A DNA stretch of 64,000 bases from Longibacter sp051155795 (lineage in GTDB: Bacteria; Bacteroidota; Rhodothermia; Rhodothermales; Salinibacteraceae). Below, piece after piece: positions 43,735 through 53,039 of this stretch (its first letter is position 1; each line of letters starts with the position of its first letter). A program made the position numbers and the translations under genes. The DNA is taken from contig NZ_DAXETW010000081.1 in the NCBI RefSeq assembly GCF_051155795.1, positions 1-64,000 on the forward strand. Direction: 5' to 3'. The notes below the pieces were generated by a model. That model was not told the DNA's origin, did not search any database, and saw only the letters and a list, made by a program, of their open reading frames with translations.

Positions 43735-45288
43735 TCATCGATACCGGTCCAGTGGGTCGTCGTCTTCGCCGTCGAAATCGTTGCCATCTGGAGGGCCGAA
43801 GCTTCCGAGCATCGATCCCATGATGTCGTTGTATGACTGCGAGCCGTCGTCGAATTCTTTCCCGATCAGCGAATTCTGATGGAGCGCCTCAAGGACGAAC
43901 TCCATCATCGACGCCGTCTCCGCCGGTCCTCCTGCACTCGTATGGGTGTCGACGACGCTTTTGAGGCCGTCGATGCGATCCAGTCGCTGCGCGTAGTCGG
44001 TGAAGGACAGGTCCTGCTCGAGGTCGATCGCATTGCCTTTGGAAAACCAGCTCAGAACGTCCCGATAGGCCGGACGACCGGACTCTTTGTCCGACGGGTC
44101 GGGGAAGTAGCGCGTAAAGATGCTGCGCACGGCCCGACCAATCAGCGTTAGCGCCACGTTCTGAGCACCTTCCTGCTCGCCTTCGTACACGAGTTCGACT
44201 TTCCCGGTAATGGCCGGTTCGATGTGCATGAGGTCGCCAATCCGGACGGTCGTTTCGTCCTCCTGGTTTAGCAGGGCACGCCGCTCGGCCGCTGAGATCA
44301 AGTCTTCCAGCGCGGCGCGGGTCACGCGGACGGACACGCCGGACTTCTGATCGATGTACTCGCTATCACGCGCCTCGAACGCGACCTGCTCGATGATTTC
44401 TCGAAAGTAGTGCGGGACGGAGACATCGACGTCGGGCTTCTCCCCGTCCGTCGCCCGATGCTGCCACGCCTCCTTCTCGGTGATCTCGATGCCGACGTCG
44501 ATCGTCCGGGGATAGTGCGTGATGATCTGGCTGTCGATCCGGTCCTTCAGCGGCGTGATGAGGTTGCCCCGGCTCGTGTAGTCCTCCGGATTCGCCGAGA
44601 ATACCATCATGACATCCATCGGAAACCGCACGTTGAAGCCGCGAATCTGGATGTCCTGCTCCTCCATGATGTTAAGCAGGCCGACCTGGATGCGGGGCTG
44701 CAGGTCGGGCAGCTCGTTGATCGCGAAGAGCCCGCGATTCGTGCGCGGGATGATGCCGAAGTGAATGACCTCCTCGTCGGCGTACGTCAGGCGTCGGTTG
44801 GCGGCCTTGATCGGGTCGATGTCGCCGATCAGGTCCGCGATCGTTGTATCGGGCGTCGCGAGCTTTTCGCCGTAGCGATCCGAGCGCGGCATCCACGCGA
44901 CGGGGGCGTCGTGTCCATGCTCTTCAACAAGAGCACGACCCTGTTTCGTGACGGGCGCGAAGGGATTCTCGTTGAGGGGCGTGCCCTTCAAAACGGGAAT
45001 ATAGTCGTCCAGAAGCCGCGGGAGCATCCGGATGATACGGCTCTTCGCCTGCCCGCGCAGCCCCAGGAGAATGATATCGTGCTTCCCCAGGATCGCGTTC
45101 TGGATCTGAGGGATGACCGTCCGATCGTACCCGATAATCCCTGGAAAGATGTCGTCCCCCGACCGAAGCTTTTTCATCAGATTCGCCCTCATCTCGGCCT
45201 TCACGGGTCGAACCGTATACCCCGAGTCTTTCAGTTCGCCGAGCGTGGAAATGTCAGGGGGCGGTGCTTCGGGAGACAGGCGTGCCAT
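43735..45288 (-). CDS. MoxR/magnesium-chelatase-like AAA+ ATPase
   Basis: 517 aa. P-loop region ILLGLRGQAKSRIIRML near residue 70 has Ala for the last Gly of GxxGxGKS, as in Bacteroidota relatives. Then GLFAINELPDLQPRIQVGLLNIMEEQDI (Walker B/sensor), VFSANPEDYTSRGNLITPLKDRIDSQI, and a C-terminal lid. Annotated family-wide as 'magnesium chelatase', but no chlorophyll genes are present; MoxR-type ATPases act as chaperones with a von Willebrand factor A partner, which is not adjacent here. Met 45288 (MARLSPEAP) is chosen; a start about 30 codons earlier is possible. Confidence 0.8.
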   Translation of the reverse strand: MARLSPEAPPPDISTLGELKDSGYTVRPVKAEMRANLMKKLRSGDDIFPGIIGYDRTVIPQIQNAILGKHDIILLGLRGQAKSRIIRMLPRLLDDYIPVLKGTPLNENPFAPVTKQGRALVEEHGHDAPVAWMPRSDRYGEKLATPDTTIADLIGDIDPIKAANRRLTYADEEVIHFGIIPRTNRGLFAINELPDLQPRIQVGLLNIMEEQDIQIRGFNVRFPMDVMMVFSANPEDYTSRGNLITPLKDRIDSQIITHYPRTIDVGIEITEKEAWQHRATDGEKPDVDVSVPHYFREIIEQVAFEARDSEYIDQKSGVSVRVTRAALEDLISAAERRALLNQEDETTVRIGDLMHIEPAITGKVELVYEGEQEGAQNVALTLIGRAVRSIFTRYFPDPSDKESGRPAYRDVLSWFSKGNAIDLEQDLSFTDYAQRLDRIDGLKSVVDTHTSAGGPAETASMMEFVLEALHQNSLIGKEFDDGSQSYNDIMGSMLGSFGPPDGNDFDGEDDDPLDRYR

Positions 45289-45700
45289 AACACGGGAGAG
45301 TTCGTACGGCAGAGGTGGAAAAACCGGCGAAACGAGCGGGGAATAGTGCATCTCGTTTCGGTACATCGTACTAGCGCCCGGTGTCACGCGAGGTATAATG
45401 CGCTGTTCCCCCTTCGCCCGCAACGGAGACGCAACAGTCGCCCTCCGACGCCACCCCGTCGATGCCATCTTTCTGCGACGCACCATCCGCCATTTACGCA
45501 TTCGTTTCCTTTACAGGGACCCGCAACACCGGTCCCTCATACGGTCCGAACGTATCAAATACCGTGGCGCACGGCGCGTTGCTGACGGCACCGGACTCAC
45601 GCTCTCTCCTCCCAGGTCACCGATCCGGGTGCCCGGGTGCCGGCGAACGCTGCGGTTTCCACACGACTCGTTTCTGTCCTCTTCCCCGACCTCGATCCAC
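45289..45700. other. Divergent intergenic region, no gene supported
   Basis: 412 nt between the MoxR-like ATPase and the barrel gene. The frame of the barrel continues upstream without family-like sequence. I see no array, strong hairpin or clear promoter. Confidence 0.4.
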
Positions 45701-46189
45701 ATGATGAAGATCTATCACCGCATCGCCTGCTTCGCTGCGCTTTTCCTCCTCGTCGGAGCCACCCTGGGACCCGCCGATGCGCTCGCTCAGCGCACGGATG
45801 GATCGGTGGGCCTCGGCGGGCAGGTCGGCTCGCCGTCTGGCGTGACATTGAAATTCCATGATGCAAACGGGCCGTCGTACGACTTCCTCGCGGCCTGGGA
45901 CCTCGATGACTTTTTCTTCCTGAACGGCCACGCACAGTTCAGCCGTCCCATCAACGCGGATAACGTGGACGGACTCGAGCTTTTCTTCGGGCCGGGCGCG
46001 TTTATCGGCTTTCAGGATACAGGTGTAAACGACGATGAAGTCGTTCTCGGCATCAGCGGTCGCATCGGCCTGAATCTGCTGCTGGAGGAACGCTTTGAAT
46101 TGTTTGCCCAGCTGACTCCCCGATTCAATCTCGTACCGGAAACCGACGGGGATCTCGGCGGCGGACTTGGCTTCCGCTACTTCTTCTAA
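45701..46189 (+). CDS. Small outer-membrane protein
   Basis: 162 aa: signal peptide (MMKIYHRIACFAALFLLVG to ALAQ), then short strands (GVTLKFHDANGPSYDFLAAWDL, FFFLNGHAQFSRP, ELFFGPGAFIGF, LFAQLTPRFNLVP) ending GGGLGFRYFF with a terminal Phe, typical of an outer-membrane barrel. No named family recognised; the pattern recurs among small Rhodothermia envelope proteins. ATG at 45701 starts the signal peptide. Confidence 0.75.
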   Translation: MMKIYHRIACFAALFLLVGATLGPADALAQRTDGSVGLGGQVGSPSGVTLKFHDANGPSYDFLAAWDLDDFFFLNGHAQFSRPINADNVDGLELFFGPGAFIGFQDTGVNDDEVVLGISGRIGLNLLLEERFELFAQLTPRFNLVPETDGDLGGGLGFRYFF

Positions 46190-46373
46190 GTCGGGACTCA
46201 CGCGTCGGGACCCGTTTCCGATGCGATCTGCCGGATGACCCGCGAAGACGACCCGGATCCTCCGTCCCCGGTGGACCGGGTCGTTCGTGGGTCGGGACTC
46301 ATGAGACCAAGTGAATCGGCGCTGTGGTTCGCCTTCTCGACCCCCGTGCAATTCCAGGCGGCACCCTGCGGAG

Positions 46374-46422
46374 CAAACATGCCGTGGTCAGACACGCAAT
46401 GATCAAACATGCGGTGGTCAGA
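46374..46422. repeat. Degenerate 15-nt tandem repeat (about 3 copies)
   Basis: CAAACATGCCGTGGTCAGA at 46374 recurs 30 nt later with one change, and an intermediate, more diverged unit (CACGCAATGATCAAA) lies between. The period is therefore 15, possibly 8+7. It lies in the 252-nt gap between convergent genes; nothing else was seen there. Confidence 0.6.
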
Positions 46423-46441
46423 AACCGATCGGTCGTCTATC

Positions 46442-47509
46442 CTACTGCACATTGTCGCCGGCGTCGAGGGAGTCGACCGGCTCGTCGCCGACCCACCGGT
46501 AGAGGCGGAGTTCGGGATCGGGCAGTGTTAGCGCCACGGCAACGTCCACCGTATCCCCTGACACGCGCACGTCCACGTCGCGCGGATAGAGACTCCCCTC
46601 TCGCGGTGCTCCGGTTCCGGAAAGGATCCGCTGCAGGCGCCCGTCGCGGCCGTACACGTCGACGCGCATGATGCTCGGTCGCAGATTCAAGACGTAGAGG
46701 TGATTGCCCACGGGAGCCGCCGAGGCCGACAGTACCGGGGCGTTGTCCACGTCGCCCTGGAGGAAGCGATAGCTGCGCTCGAGCATCGGCGAGTCGAACC
46801 CAAGGAGTGCGAGGGTGTCCGGCGGAGCGCTCGGTGCCGGCAGGGAAAAGAGGTCCACAACCGGCCGATACCCGGTCAGGCTGACGAGCCGATCGTCCCA
46901 GATGCGCAGGAAGCCGGCATGCCGCCAGAAGGGACCGGACAATTCCATGGTCGGCGACATGTGCCCGGACGGCGTCACGCGGCCGATCGTACTTGCGATA
47001 TCGGTCCCGACGACTTTCGCATACAGGGCGGTGTCGGTCGCTACGACGTACGCCAGGGACTGCTCGGACGGGCGCTGCAGCGGCGTTGACGCATCCGGGA
47101 CCCGTTCCCCATCCACCAGGGCATCGATCCGGTTGGCGCCGGCATTGAACACGAGAACCGTGTCGCCACGGATTCCCGCCAGGTACGGGACGTCCAGTCC
47201 TTCCGGGTCATGCGTTGCCACGTGGCGTCCGTCCGCGGTGTATCGGTACAGCAGATCCTGCTCGGCATCGCTCACCACGACATCGCCCCCGGGGAGAAAT
47301 CGCACGCTCCGCGGGAACGACATCGGCTGACCCTCCGGTCCGCTCGTGGTCCAGACGAGGCGAAGCGAGACGGTCGGCGCCTCCTGCGCGACCTGACGCG
47401 ACGTCGAGTCGGCCGGCGTCAACCCCTCCTCCTGCTGCCGCCGACAACCGGACGGCGTGCAGCCGGCAATAAATACGGTGACGGCCAGGAGCAGGAGGAT
47501 AGGACGCAT
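46442..47509 (-). CDS. Beta-propeller-like lipoprotein, unknown function
   Basis: 355 aa. Lipobox IAGC near residue 16 (MRPILLLLAVTVFIAGC). The remainder contains recurring WD/NHL-like blades (FPRSVRFLPGGDVVVSDAEQ, LLYRYTADGRHVATHDPEG, IMRVDVYGRDGRLQRIL), suggesting a six-bladed propeller like the Bacteroidota '6-bladed beta-propeller' proteins. It lies 45 nt downstream of the HtrA-like gene on the same strand, so the two lipoproteins are probably co-transcribed. Confidence 0.75.
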   Translation of the reverse strand: MRPILLLLAVTVFIAGCTPSGCRRQQEEGLTPADSTSRQVAQEAPTVSLRLVWTTSGPEGQPMSFPRSVRFLPGGDVVVSDAEQDLLYRYTADGRHVATHDPEGLDVPYLAGIRGDTVLVFNAGANRIDALVDGERVPDASTPLQRPSEQSLAYVVATDTALYAKVVGTDIASTIGRVTPSGHMSPTMELSGPFWRHAGFLRIWDDRLVSLTGYRPVVDLFSLPAPSAPPDTLALLGFDSPMLERSYRFLQGDVDNAPVLSASAAPVGNHLYVLNLRPSIMRVDVYGRDGRLQRILSGTGAPREGSLYPRDVDVRVSGDTVDVAVALTLPDPELRLYRWVGDEPVDSLDAGDNVQ

Positions 47510-47554
47510 GGAGGGAGGAGTTCGGAAAGAGGGGGCTGCGAGACGGGGGATCTG

Positions 47555-48709
47555 CTACTCCTGGCGACCGAGGCGCATCGGGAGAGTCAGCACGTCGCCG
47601 TTTCGCCGAATTCGAATGCGGATCTCGTCGCCGGGGCGATAATCGTAAATACGGGCCACGTAGTCCTCACGCGTGTCGACCATTTCCCCATCAATGCTCA
47701 AAATTACGTCGTACGGTTTGATGCCGGCGTCGTCGGCAGGCGACCCAGGATCAATGTCGCGTACGAGCACACCGCGGACCTGGTCGATCTCCAGGATGTT
47801 GGCAATTCGCGGCGTTATCGTCGTCAGATAAAGCCCTGTGTAATACGACCGATCGACGCTCCCGTTTTCCCGAAGCTCGTCGATGATTCGTGAGGCCTTT
47901 TGCGCCGGAACGGCAAAGCCGATCCCGATCGACCCGCCGGATTCGCTGTAGATCGCCGTGTTCACGCCGATCACCTCCCCGGTTGCGTTAACGAGCGGGC
48001 CACCTGAATTTCCACGATTAATGGCTGCATCCGTCTGGATCATGTCGCGGTAAAGGCGTCCTTGCCGTCCAGATTGCAGGTTTCGGTCGGTGGCGCTGAC
48101 CACACCGACGGTGACCGACGGCTCCGCCGACTCGAACAGGCCGAACGGATTCCCCAGCGCAATCACCCATTCCCCGACGATCGGCGCGGCCGTCGTGTCG
48201 AAGGCGAGGTAGGGTAGCGCCTCGTCGGCCTCCACTTTCAGGAGGGCCAGATCCGTCGCTGCGTCGCTTCCAACCAGTTCGGCTGGCATGGTTCGGCCGT
48301 CGGGCATGTATACGTCGATCTCGGTCGCATTGCCAGCAACATGGTCATTCGTCACGATATAGCCGTCGGGAGATATGACGAACCCGCTACCCACACTTTC
48401 GACCTGCTGCTCACGAACGCGGGGACGGCGAAAGAAATTCCGGAAGAAGGGATCGTCGTAGAAGCTCGCCATGGGGTCGCGGACGCGCCGGACCTCGACC
48501 ACGTTGACGTTCACAACCGCCGGAGAGACGGCGGATACAGCGCGCGTGATGGCATTCTGACGCGACTGGCTGACGTTTTCCTGGACCGGCGTCGTATCGG
48601 AAACATCCGGGCGCTGCGGTGGCGGCACTTCCTGAGACTGGACCTCCGTTCTGCACCCCACGAGCGTGAGCACCAAGAAAAGGACCCAGCACAACCGTAC
48701 CCATTGCAT
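47555..48709 (-). CDS. htrA: HtrA/DegP-like S1C serine protease, lipoprotein
   Basis: 384 aa. Signal with lipobox LVGC near residue 19 (MQWVRLCWVLFLVLT), so the protease is lipid-anchored rather than freely soluble. Catalytic triad: His in IVTNDHVAGN, Asp in AATDLALLKV, Ser in INRGNSGGPLV. One C-terminal PDZ domain (GVLVRDIDPGSPADDAGIKPYDVI). It degrades misfolded envelope proteins. The Met at 48709 gives the lipoprotein signal; the frame continues upstream 70 codons without homology. Confidence 0.92.
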   Translation of the reverse strand: MQWVRLCWVLFLVLTLVGCRTEVQSQEVPPPQRPDVSDTTPVQENVSQSRQNAITRAVSAVSPAVVNVNVVEVRRVRDPMASFYDDPFFRNFFRRPRVREQQVESVGSGFVISPDGYIVTNDHVAGNATEIDVYMPDGRTMPAELVGSDAATDLALLKVEADEALPYLAFDTTAAPIVGEWVIALGNPFGLFESAEPSVTVGVVSATDRNLQSGRQGRLYRDMIQTDAAINRGNSGGPLVNATGEVIGVNTAIYSESGGSIGIGFAVPAQKASRIIDELRENGSVDRSYYTGLYLTTITPRIANILEIDQVRGVLVRDIDPGSPADDAGIKPYDVILSIDGEMVDTREDYVARIYDYRPGDEIRIRIRRNGDVLTLPMRLGRQE

Positions 48710-49069
48710 ATCGCTTCGTTCATCTGATGCACATCCTTGGGGGGCCGCCGCCCGGCGTGCTTCACCAATGCTCGGGCGGGGAATCGAGGCGTTTAGTCTG
48801 CGGAAGCAGATGGGTTCCATGCGGGATGCACCGGTGCCTTTCCTCGCCTGATCGAAACCTTCGATGGTGGGGGTTGCGGCGGAATAGATTCGAGAAGCCC
48901 GACACGTCCACGTTGGCATCTTCTACGCGGATCGGACCACGTTCCGGAACGCGCCCGCACTTGTCCTTAACTTTTATTTCACAGAAAAGGCCATCCATCC
49001 GGTTGACGAGGTACGCCCCGATCGATATCGTAGTAATAGTTATTTAGACCTAATCCAGATAAGGATACG
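48710..49069. promoter_or_regulatory. htrA/hmuR divergent control region with candidate metal-regulator operator
   Basis: 360 nt. The last 50 nt before hmuR are strongly AT-rich and contain the palindrome TTAGACCTAA (TTAG-ac-CTAA) at 49044-49053, 17 nt before the start codon, beside TAATAGTTATTTAG. The placement and AT-richness suit a Fur- or DtxR-type iron operator, but it is not a clear consensus match to either. AAGGA before the ATG is a good ribosome site. Confidence 0.4.
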
Positions 49070-51202
49070 ATGCGTGCGATTCGCTCGGTTCTCGCCTTCG
49101 CTGTCGGCATGATGCTACTTGCTGCAACCGTCACCGGGGCGGCGGCGCAGTCATCCGGGGAAACCGCCACACCGGATACGACGGCTGACGACACGAGCGC
49201 CGCGGCGGCCCTGGGCGCACCGGTGGAAATGGATGAACTCGTGGTGACCGCAACGAAGACCTACACCGCTCCCGAAGACCTCTCCGTCCCCGTTTCGGTC
49301 ATCACGGGGGAGATCATCGACCGGCAGGGCGCCACGCGTCTATCGGACCTCCTCGCGGTACAGCCAGGCCTGACGCTCAACTACGACCACGGCGCCGGTC
49401 TGCAGATTCAGGGCCTCGGCGCCGACTACACGCTCGTCCTCGTGAATGGGCAGCGCGTCGTCGGGCGAACCGCGGGAACGCTGAATCTCGACCGGATCTC
49501 CGTCCGGGGCATCGAGCGGGTAGAGGTGGTTCGCGGGCCCTCGTCGTCGCTCTACGGCAGTGAGGCGCTTGCAGGCGTCGTCAACATCATCACGAAAACC
49601 CCCGACGCCAAGCTCGGCGGTGAGGTCCGGACCCGGTACGGGACGCACGGCACCTCCGATGTGGCCGTTCATGCGGAGAGCGGCGGAAGCACGCAGGCGT
49701 CCATGACGCTGCAGCGATACGCATCGGCCGGATACGACCTCGTCCCCGAGACCGTGTCCCCGACCGTCCCATCCTTCTCGGACTACACGGCGCGTGCCTC
49801 GGTCCGCCGCGACCTGAGCAACTCGACGCACGTCCAGCTTCGGGGTCGCGCGACGCACGAGCAGCAGAACAGCCGGGTCGAAGTGCGGGGCAAAACCGGC
49901 CTGTTCGACGAGTCTGCCGAGCGGACGGACTGGAGCGTAACCCCGCAAGTGACGCATACGGTGCGCCCCGGCACGAAACTGACCGGATCCGTGCACGCAG
50001 CCGGCTACCATACGCGGCGGAATCTGCAGCGAACAGACGCCAACGCGACCCTGGAGAACAGCGGCTACAACCAGCTCTTCACCAAGGCCGACGTGGAGGG
50101 GACCGCCACGCTCGGACGCCGGCACCTGCTGACCGCCGGCACCGGTTTCATTCACGAATCGGTCGACGCCGACCGCGTTGTCGGCGACCGATCCGGCGGC
50201 TTCGTCTTCGTCCAGGACGAATGGACGCCGACGAAGCGTCTCACGGTGGTCCCCGGAGCCCGGCTTGACATCCACACCGACTACGCAACCCGTCTCAGCC
50301 CGCGCCTGTCTTCGCTCTATCGCCTGTCGGACACCGTCCGCCTGCGGGCATCGGTCGGCAGCGGATACAAAGCACCGGCCTTCCGCCAGCTGTACCTCAA
50401 CTTCACCAACGCACGGGTTGGCTACACCGTGCTCGGCGCGGAATATGTTCGGTCTGAACTGGCCGAGATCGAGGAGAACGGTCAGATTCAGTCCTTCCTC
50501 CGCGAGCCATCCGGGCTGGGAGGCGCCCTGGAAGCCGAGCGATCCCTGGCGTTCAACGTCGGCGCAACGGTACAGCCCGTCGACGCCGTCTCGGCCGAGG
50601 TCAATCTCTTTCACAACGAGATTGACAACCTGATCGACACGCAACCGGTCGCGACGAAAACCAACGGGCAGCAGGTCTTCACCTACTTCAACCGCGGATC
50701 CGTCTACACCCGCGGCATCGAGGCGCAGACGACGCTTCAGCCCACGTCCGCCCTCCGGGCAACGATCAGCTACACGTTCCTTCAGGCCCGAGACCGGGAT
50801 GTCCTTCAGGACCTTGAAGCCGGACGGATATACCGGCGGAACGCGTCCGGACGGGATGTTCGGGTCACGAAAAGCGACTACGGCGGCCTGACCGGGCGCT
50901 CCCGGCATACGGCAACCGTTCAGTTCGCATACGAGATCAACCCGATCGGCCTCACCGCCTCCGTTCAAGGACGGTACCGCGGGCGGTACGGCTTTGCCGA
51001 TCTCAACGGCAATGGCATCGTCGATACGGATGCCGAATATGCGCCTGCACACGGCACCCTCGCCGCCGTGCTTACCAAAACCGTATTCCAAGATCATGCT
51101 GTCGTGATCGGGGTGAACAACGTCACCGACCACCGCGATGCGATCCACACGCCGCATTTATCCGGGCGTGAATGGTTCGCCGAGTTGAAGCTGTCGTTCT
51201 AA
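49070..51202 (+). CDS. hmuR: TonB-dependent haem receptor (HmuR-like)
   Basis: 710-aa outer-membrane receptor: signal peptide (MRAIRSVLAFAVGMMLL), TonB-box-like DELVVTATKTY near residue 55, plug domain (SVPVSVITGEIIDRQGATRLSDLLAVQPGL; VRGIERVEVVRGPSSSLYGSEALAGVVNIITK), and a 22-strand barrel ending ELKLSF. Specificity for haem is taken from the operon: HmuY, HmuT, HmuU, HmuV and HmuS follow in order with short gaps. Vitamin B12 would be the alternative for the receptor alone, but HmuY and HmuS argue for haem. An ATG with AAGGA ribosome site and an AT-rich operator-like region precede it. Confidence 0.9.
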   Translation: MRAIRSVLAFAVGMMLLAATVTGAAAQSSGETATPDTTADDTSAAAALGAPVEMDELVVTATKTYTAPEDLSVPVSVITGEIIDRQGATRLSDLLAVQPGLTLNYDHGAGLQIQGLGADYTLVLVNGQRVVGRTAGTLNLDRISVRGIERVEVVRGPSSSLYGSEALAGVVNIITKTPDAKLGGEVRTRYGTHGTSDVAVHAESGGSTQASMTLQRYASAGYDLVPETVSPTVPSFSDYTARASVRRDLSNSTHVQLRGRATHEQQNSRVEVRGKTGLFDESAERTDWSVTPQVTHTVRPGTKLTGSVHAAGYHTRRNLQRTDANATLENSGYNQLFTKADVEGTATLGRRHLLTAGTGFIHESVDADRVVGDRSGGFVFVQDEWTPTKRLTVVPGARLDIHTDYATRLSPRLSSLYRLSDTVRLRASVGSGYKAPAFRQLYLNFTNARVGYTVLGAEYVRSELAEIEENGQIQSFLREPSGLGGALEAERSLAFNVGATVQPVDAVSAEVNLFHNEIDNLIDTQPVATKTNGQQVFTYFNRGSVYTRGIEAQTTLQPTSALRATISYTFLQARDRDVLQDLEAGRIYRRNASGRDVRVTKSDYGGLTGRSRHTATVQFAYEINPIGLTASVQGRYRGRYGFADLNGNGIVDTDAEYAPAHGTLAAVLTKTVFQDHAVVIGVNNVTDHRDAIHTPHLSGREWFAELKLSF

Positions 51203-51274
51203 CCGATGCCCAATCGTCGGCACCTCCACTCAAGGTTCACTTCACGCATCACCTGTTTCACTTTCCCACCTACC

Positions 51275-51934
51275 ATGAAGACCGTAATCTCTACGCTTCG
51301 TTCTTTCCCCACCCTGATTCTGGGCCTCGCGCTCGTGCTGACGATTTCGGGGTGTGATAGCACCGACTCGATGTCTGACGAGCAGGAAACGCTGACCGAC
51401 CCGATCACGGTGCAGGATCTGCCGGCGGATCCGGCGACATCCATTGGCCCCCGAGGCCCCGTCGGCACCGGGGAGTATACGTTCTACAGTCTCCGCGAAG
51501 ACCGCGTGGTCGATGATTCGACCTCCACGGAATGGGACATCGCACTGCAGTCGACAAACATTCTCATCAACGGCGGGACGAGCGGCCCCGGCAACGGCGC
51601 CGGATACGTTGCCGAACTCGGATTTGAGGAGGTCGCTATGGTCGATGAAGACGACCTGATCGTCGACGACGCGGACGCGGGCACGTTCGCCGTTCCGCCG
51701 GGGTCCGGCAATGGCTGGTACACCTACAACTCCGGGGGCGATAACTACGTCCGTCCCATTCCCGGCCGCACGATCATCGTCCGCACGGGCGACGGAAACG
51801 GCTTTGCCAAAATCCGGATCGTGAGTTACTACCAGGGCAACCCGGACATTCCCATGGAGAACCGGGATCAGCACCCCGGGCGCTACTACACGTTCGAGTA
51901 CGTCTACCAGTCCGACGGGACGAGCCTGCAGTAG
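51275..51934 (+). CDS. hmuY: HmuY-family haem-binding lipoprotein
   Basis: 219 aa, lipobox TISGC near residue 27. Beta-rich domain: GTGEYTFYSLREDRVVDD, TEWDIALQSTNILINGGTSG, later GWYTYNSGGDNYVRPIPGRTIIVRTGDG and YYTFEYVYQSDG. This is the HmuY fold (strong WDIAL and TIxIxT strands), known from Porphyromonas HmuY, which captures haem and passes it to HmuR. It sits directly after the receptor (72 nt). The start at 51275 gives the lipoprotein signal. Confidence 0.87.
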   Translation: MKTVISTLRSFPTLILGLALVLTISGCDSTDSMSDEQETLTDPITVQDLPADPATSIGPRGPVGTGEYTFYSLREDRVVDDSTSTEWDIALQSTNILINGGTSGPGNGAGYVAELGFEEVAMVDEDDLIVDDADAGTFAVPPGSGNGWYTYNSGGDNYVRPIPGRTIIVRTGDGNGFAKIRIVSYYQGNPDIPMENRDQHPGRYYTFEYVYQSDGTSLQ

Positions 51935-52059
51935 GCGGGCTCGCTGCCACGCTTGAGGCCGACGCCGCCCTCCTTGCATCCGTGCGACGCCCATTCGTCC
52001 GGTTCGCAACGGTCTCTCCCCGCTCTCATCTGACATCTTCGACGAGAACTACGACCGGT

Positions 52060-52986
52060 ATGCCTTCTCTTCTCACGCGTATCATCACCTGTCTGGCTGT
52101 TGCGGCGCTGTCGCTTTCGGGCGCCGCTGCGCCGCTAACCGCCCAGAACTCTGACACCGCTTCGGCCACGGGCACAAACGGAGAGTCGGGCGCCATGCGC
52201 ATCGTATCGCTCGGCGGATCGGTGACGGAGATTGTTTACGCCCTCGGCGCCGGCGATGCCGTAGTGGGCGTAGACGCCTCCAGCCTGTACCCGGAAGCGG
52301 CCCGGAAGCTGCCCGACGTCGGCTATTTTCGGCGCGTCCCGGCGGAGGGCGTCCTGTCGCTGGAGCCGACGGTCGTTCTGGCGTCGGCGGAAACCGGTCC
52401 GCCGGAAACCCTGAACCAGCTTCGTTCGGCGGGCGTCGACGTCTACGTCATCCCGGAGGAGTCGTCGGTGGACGGTGCCCGGGAGAAAATCCGAGCGATT
52501 GCTTCCGTGCTTGATCGCCAGGAAGCGGCAGACCGTCTACTCCGCGAGATGGAAGCGGACCTCGAGCAGGCGCGACGCCTGCGGGCTTCCTCGGACCGGG
52601 AGCCGCGTGTGCTGTTCGTGTATGCGCGGGGCGCAGGCACCATGCAGGTGGCGGGTCGCGGCACGTCGGCGGAAGCCATGATCGAACTGGCCGGCGCGGA
52701 GAACGCGGTAACGGGATTTGAGGGGTTCAAGCCCATGTCCGCCGAATCGGTTGCCGCCGCCGAGCCGGACGTGATCCTGATGCTCGACCGCGGACTCGAC
52801 AGCATCGGCGGGATCGACGGACTCCTTGAGGAGCCGGGCATCGCCCTCACGCCCGCAGGGCAGAATCGCCGGATCGTCGCGATGGACGACCTGCTCATGT
52901 TGAGCTTCGGGCCGCGACTCGGGGAGGCGGTAAAGACGCTCACACAGAAGCTCCACCCGAACGTCTCATCTGCCGGCGTCCGATAG
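52060..52986 (+). CDS. hmuT: Haem ABC transporter substrate-binding protein
   Basis: 308 aa: signal peptide (MPSLLTRIITCLAVAALSL to LTAQ), then class III binding-protein fold: MRIVSLGGSVTEIVYALGAGDAVVGVDASSLYPEA, LPDVGYFRRVPAEGVLSLEPTVVLAS, and later ELAGAENAVTGFEGFKPMSAES. The Tyr in ASSLYPEA is at the position of the HmuT/ShuT haem-binding Tyr. Carries haem through the periplasm to the HmuUV transporter. Start at 52060. Confidence 0.9.
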   Translation: MPSLLTRIITCLAVAALSLSGAAAPLTAQNSDTASATGTNGESGAMRIVSLGGSVTEIVYALGAGDAVVGVDASSLYPEAARKLPDVGYFRRVPAEGVLSLEPTVVLASAETGPPETLNQLRSAGVDVYVIPEESSVDGAREKIRAIASVLDRQEAADRLLREMEADLEQARRLRASSDREPRVLFVYARGAGTMQVAGRGTSAEAMIELAGAENAVTGFEGFKPMSAESVAAAEPDVILMLDRGLDSIGGIDGLLEEPGIALTPAGQNRRIVAMDDLLMLSFGPRLGEAVKTLTQKLHPNVSSAGVR

Positions 52987-53039
52987 TTGTTTACCGAGAC
53001 GCAGGTACTCCCTCGTTCACGGCGAGTCTTTCGGCATCT

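Noticed and set aside
43735..45288. Chlorophyll-synthesis magnesium chelatase
   Set aside because: No BchD/BchH or other pigment genes are nearby, and the sequence fits the MoxR-like ATPases that carry this name only by inheritance.
49340..51157. 605-codon open frame antisense to hmuR
   Set aside because: Same shadow effect. The sense strand encodes a full TonB-dependent receptor and no domain is seen in the reverse frame.
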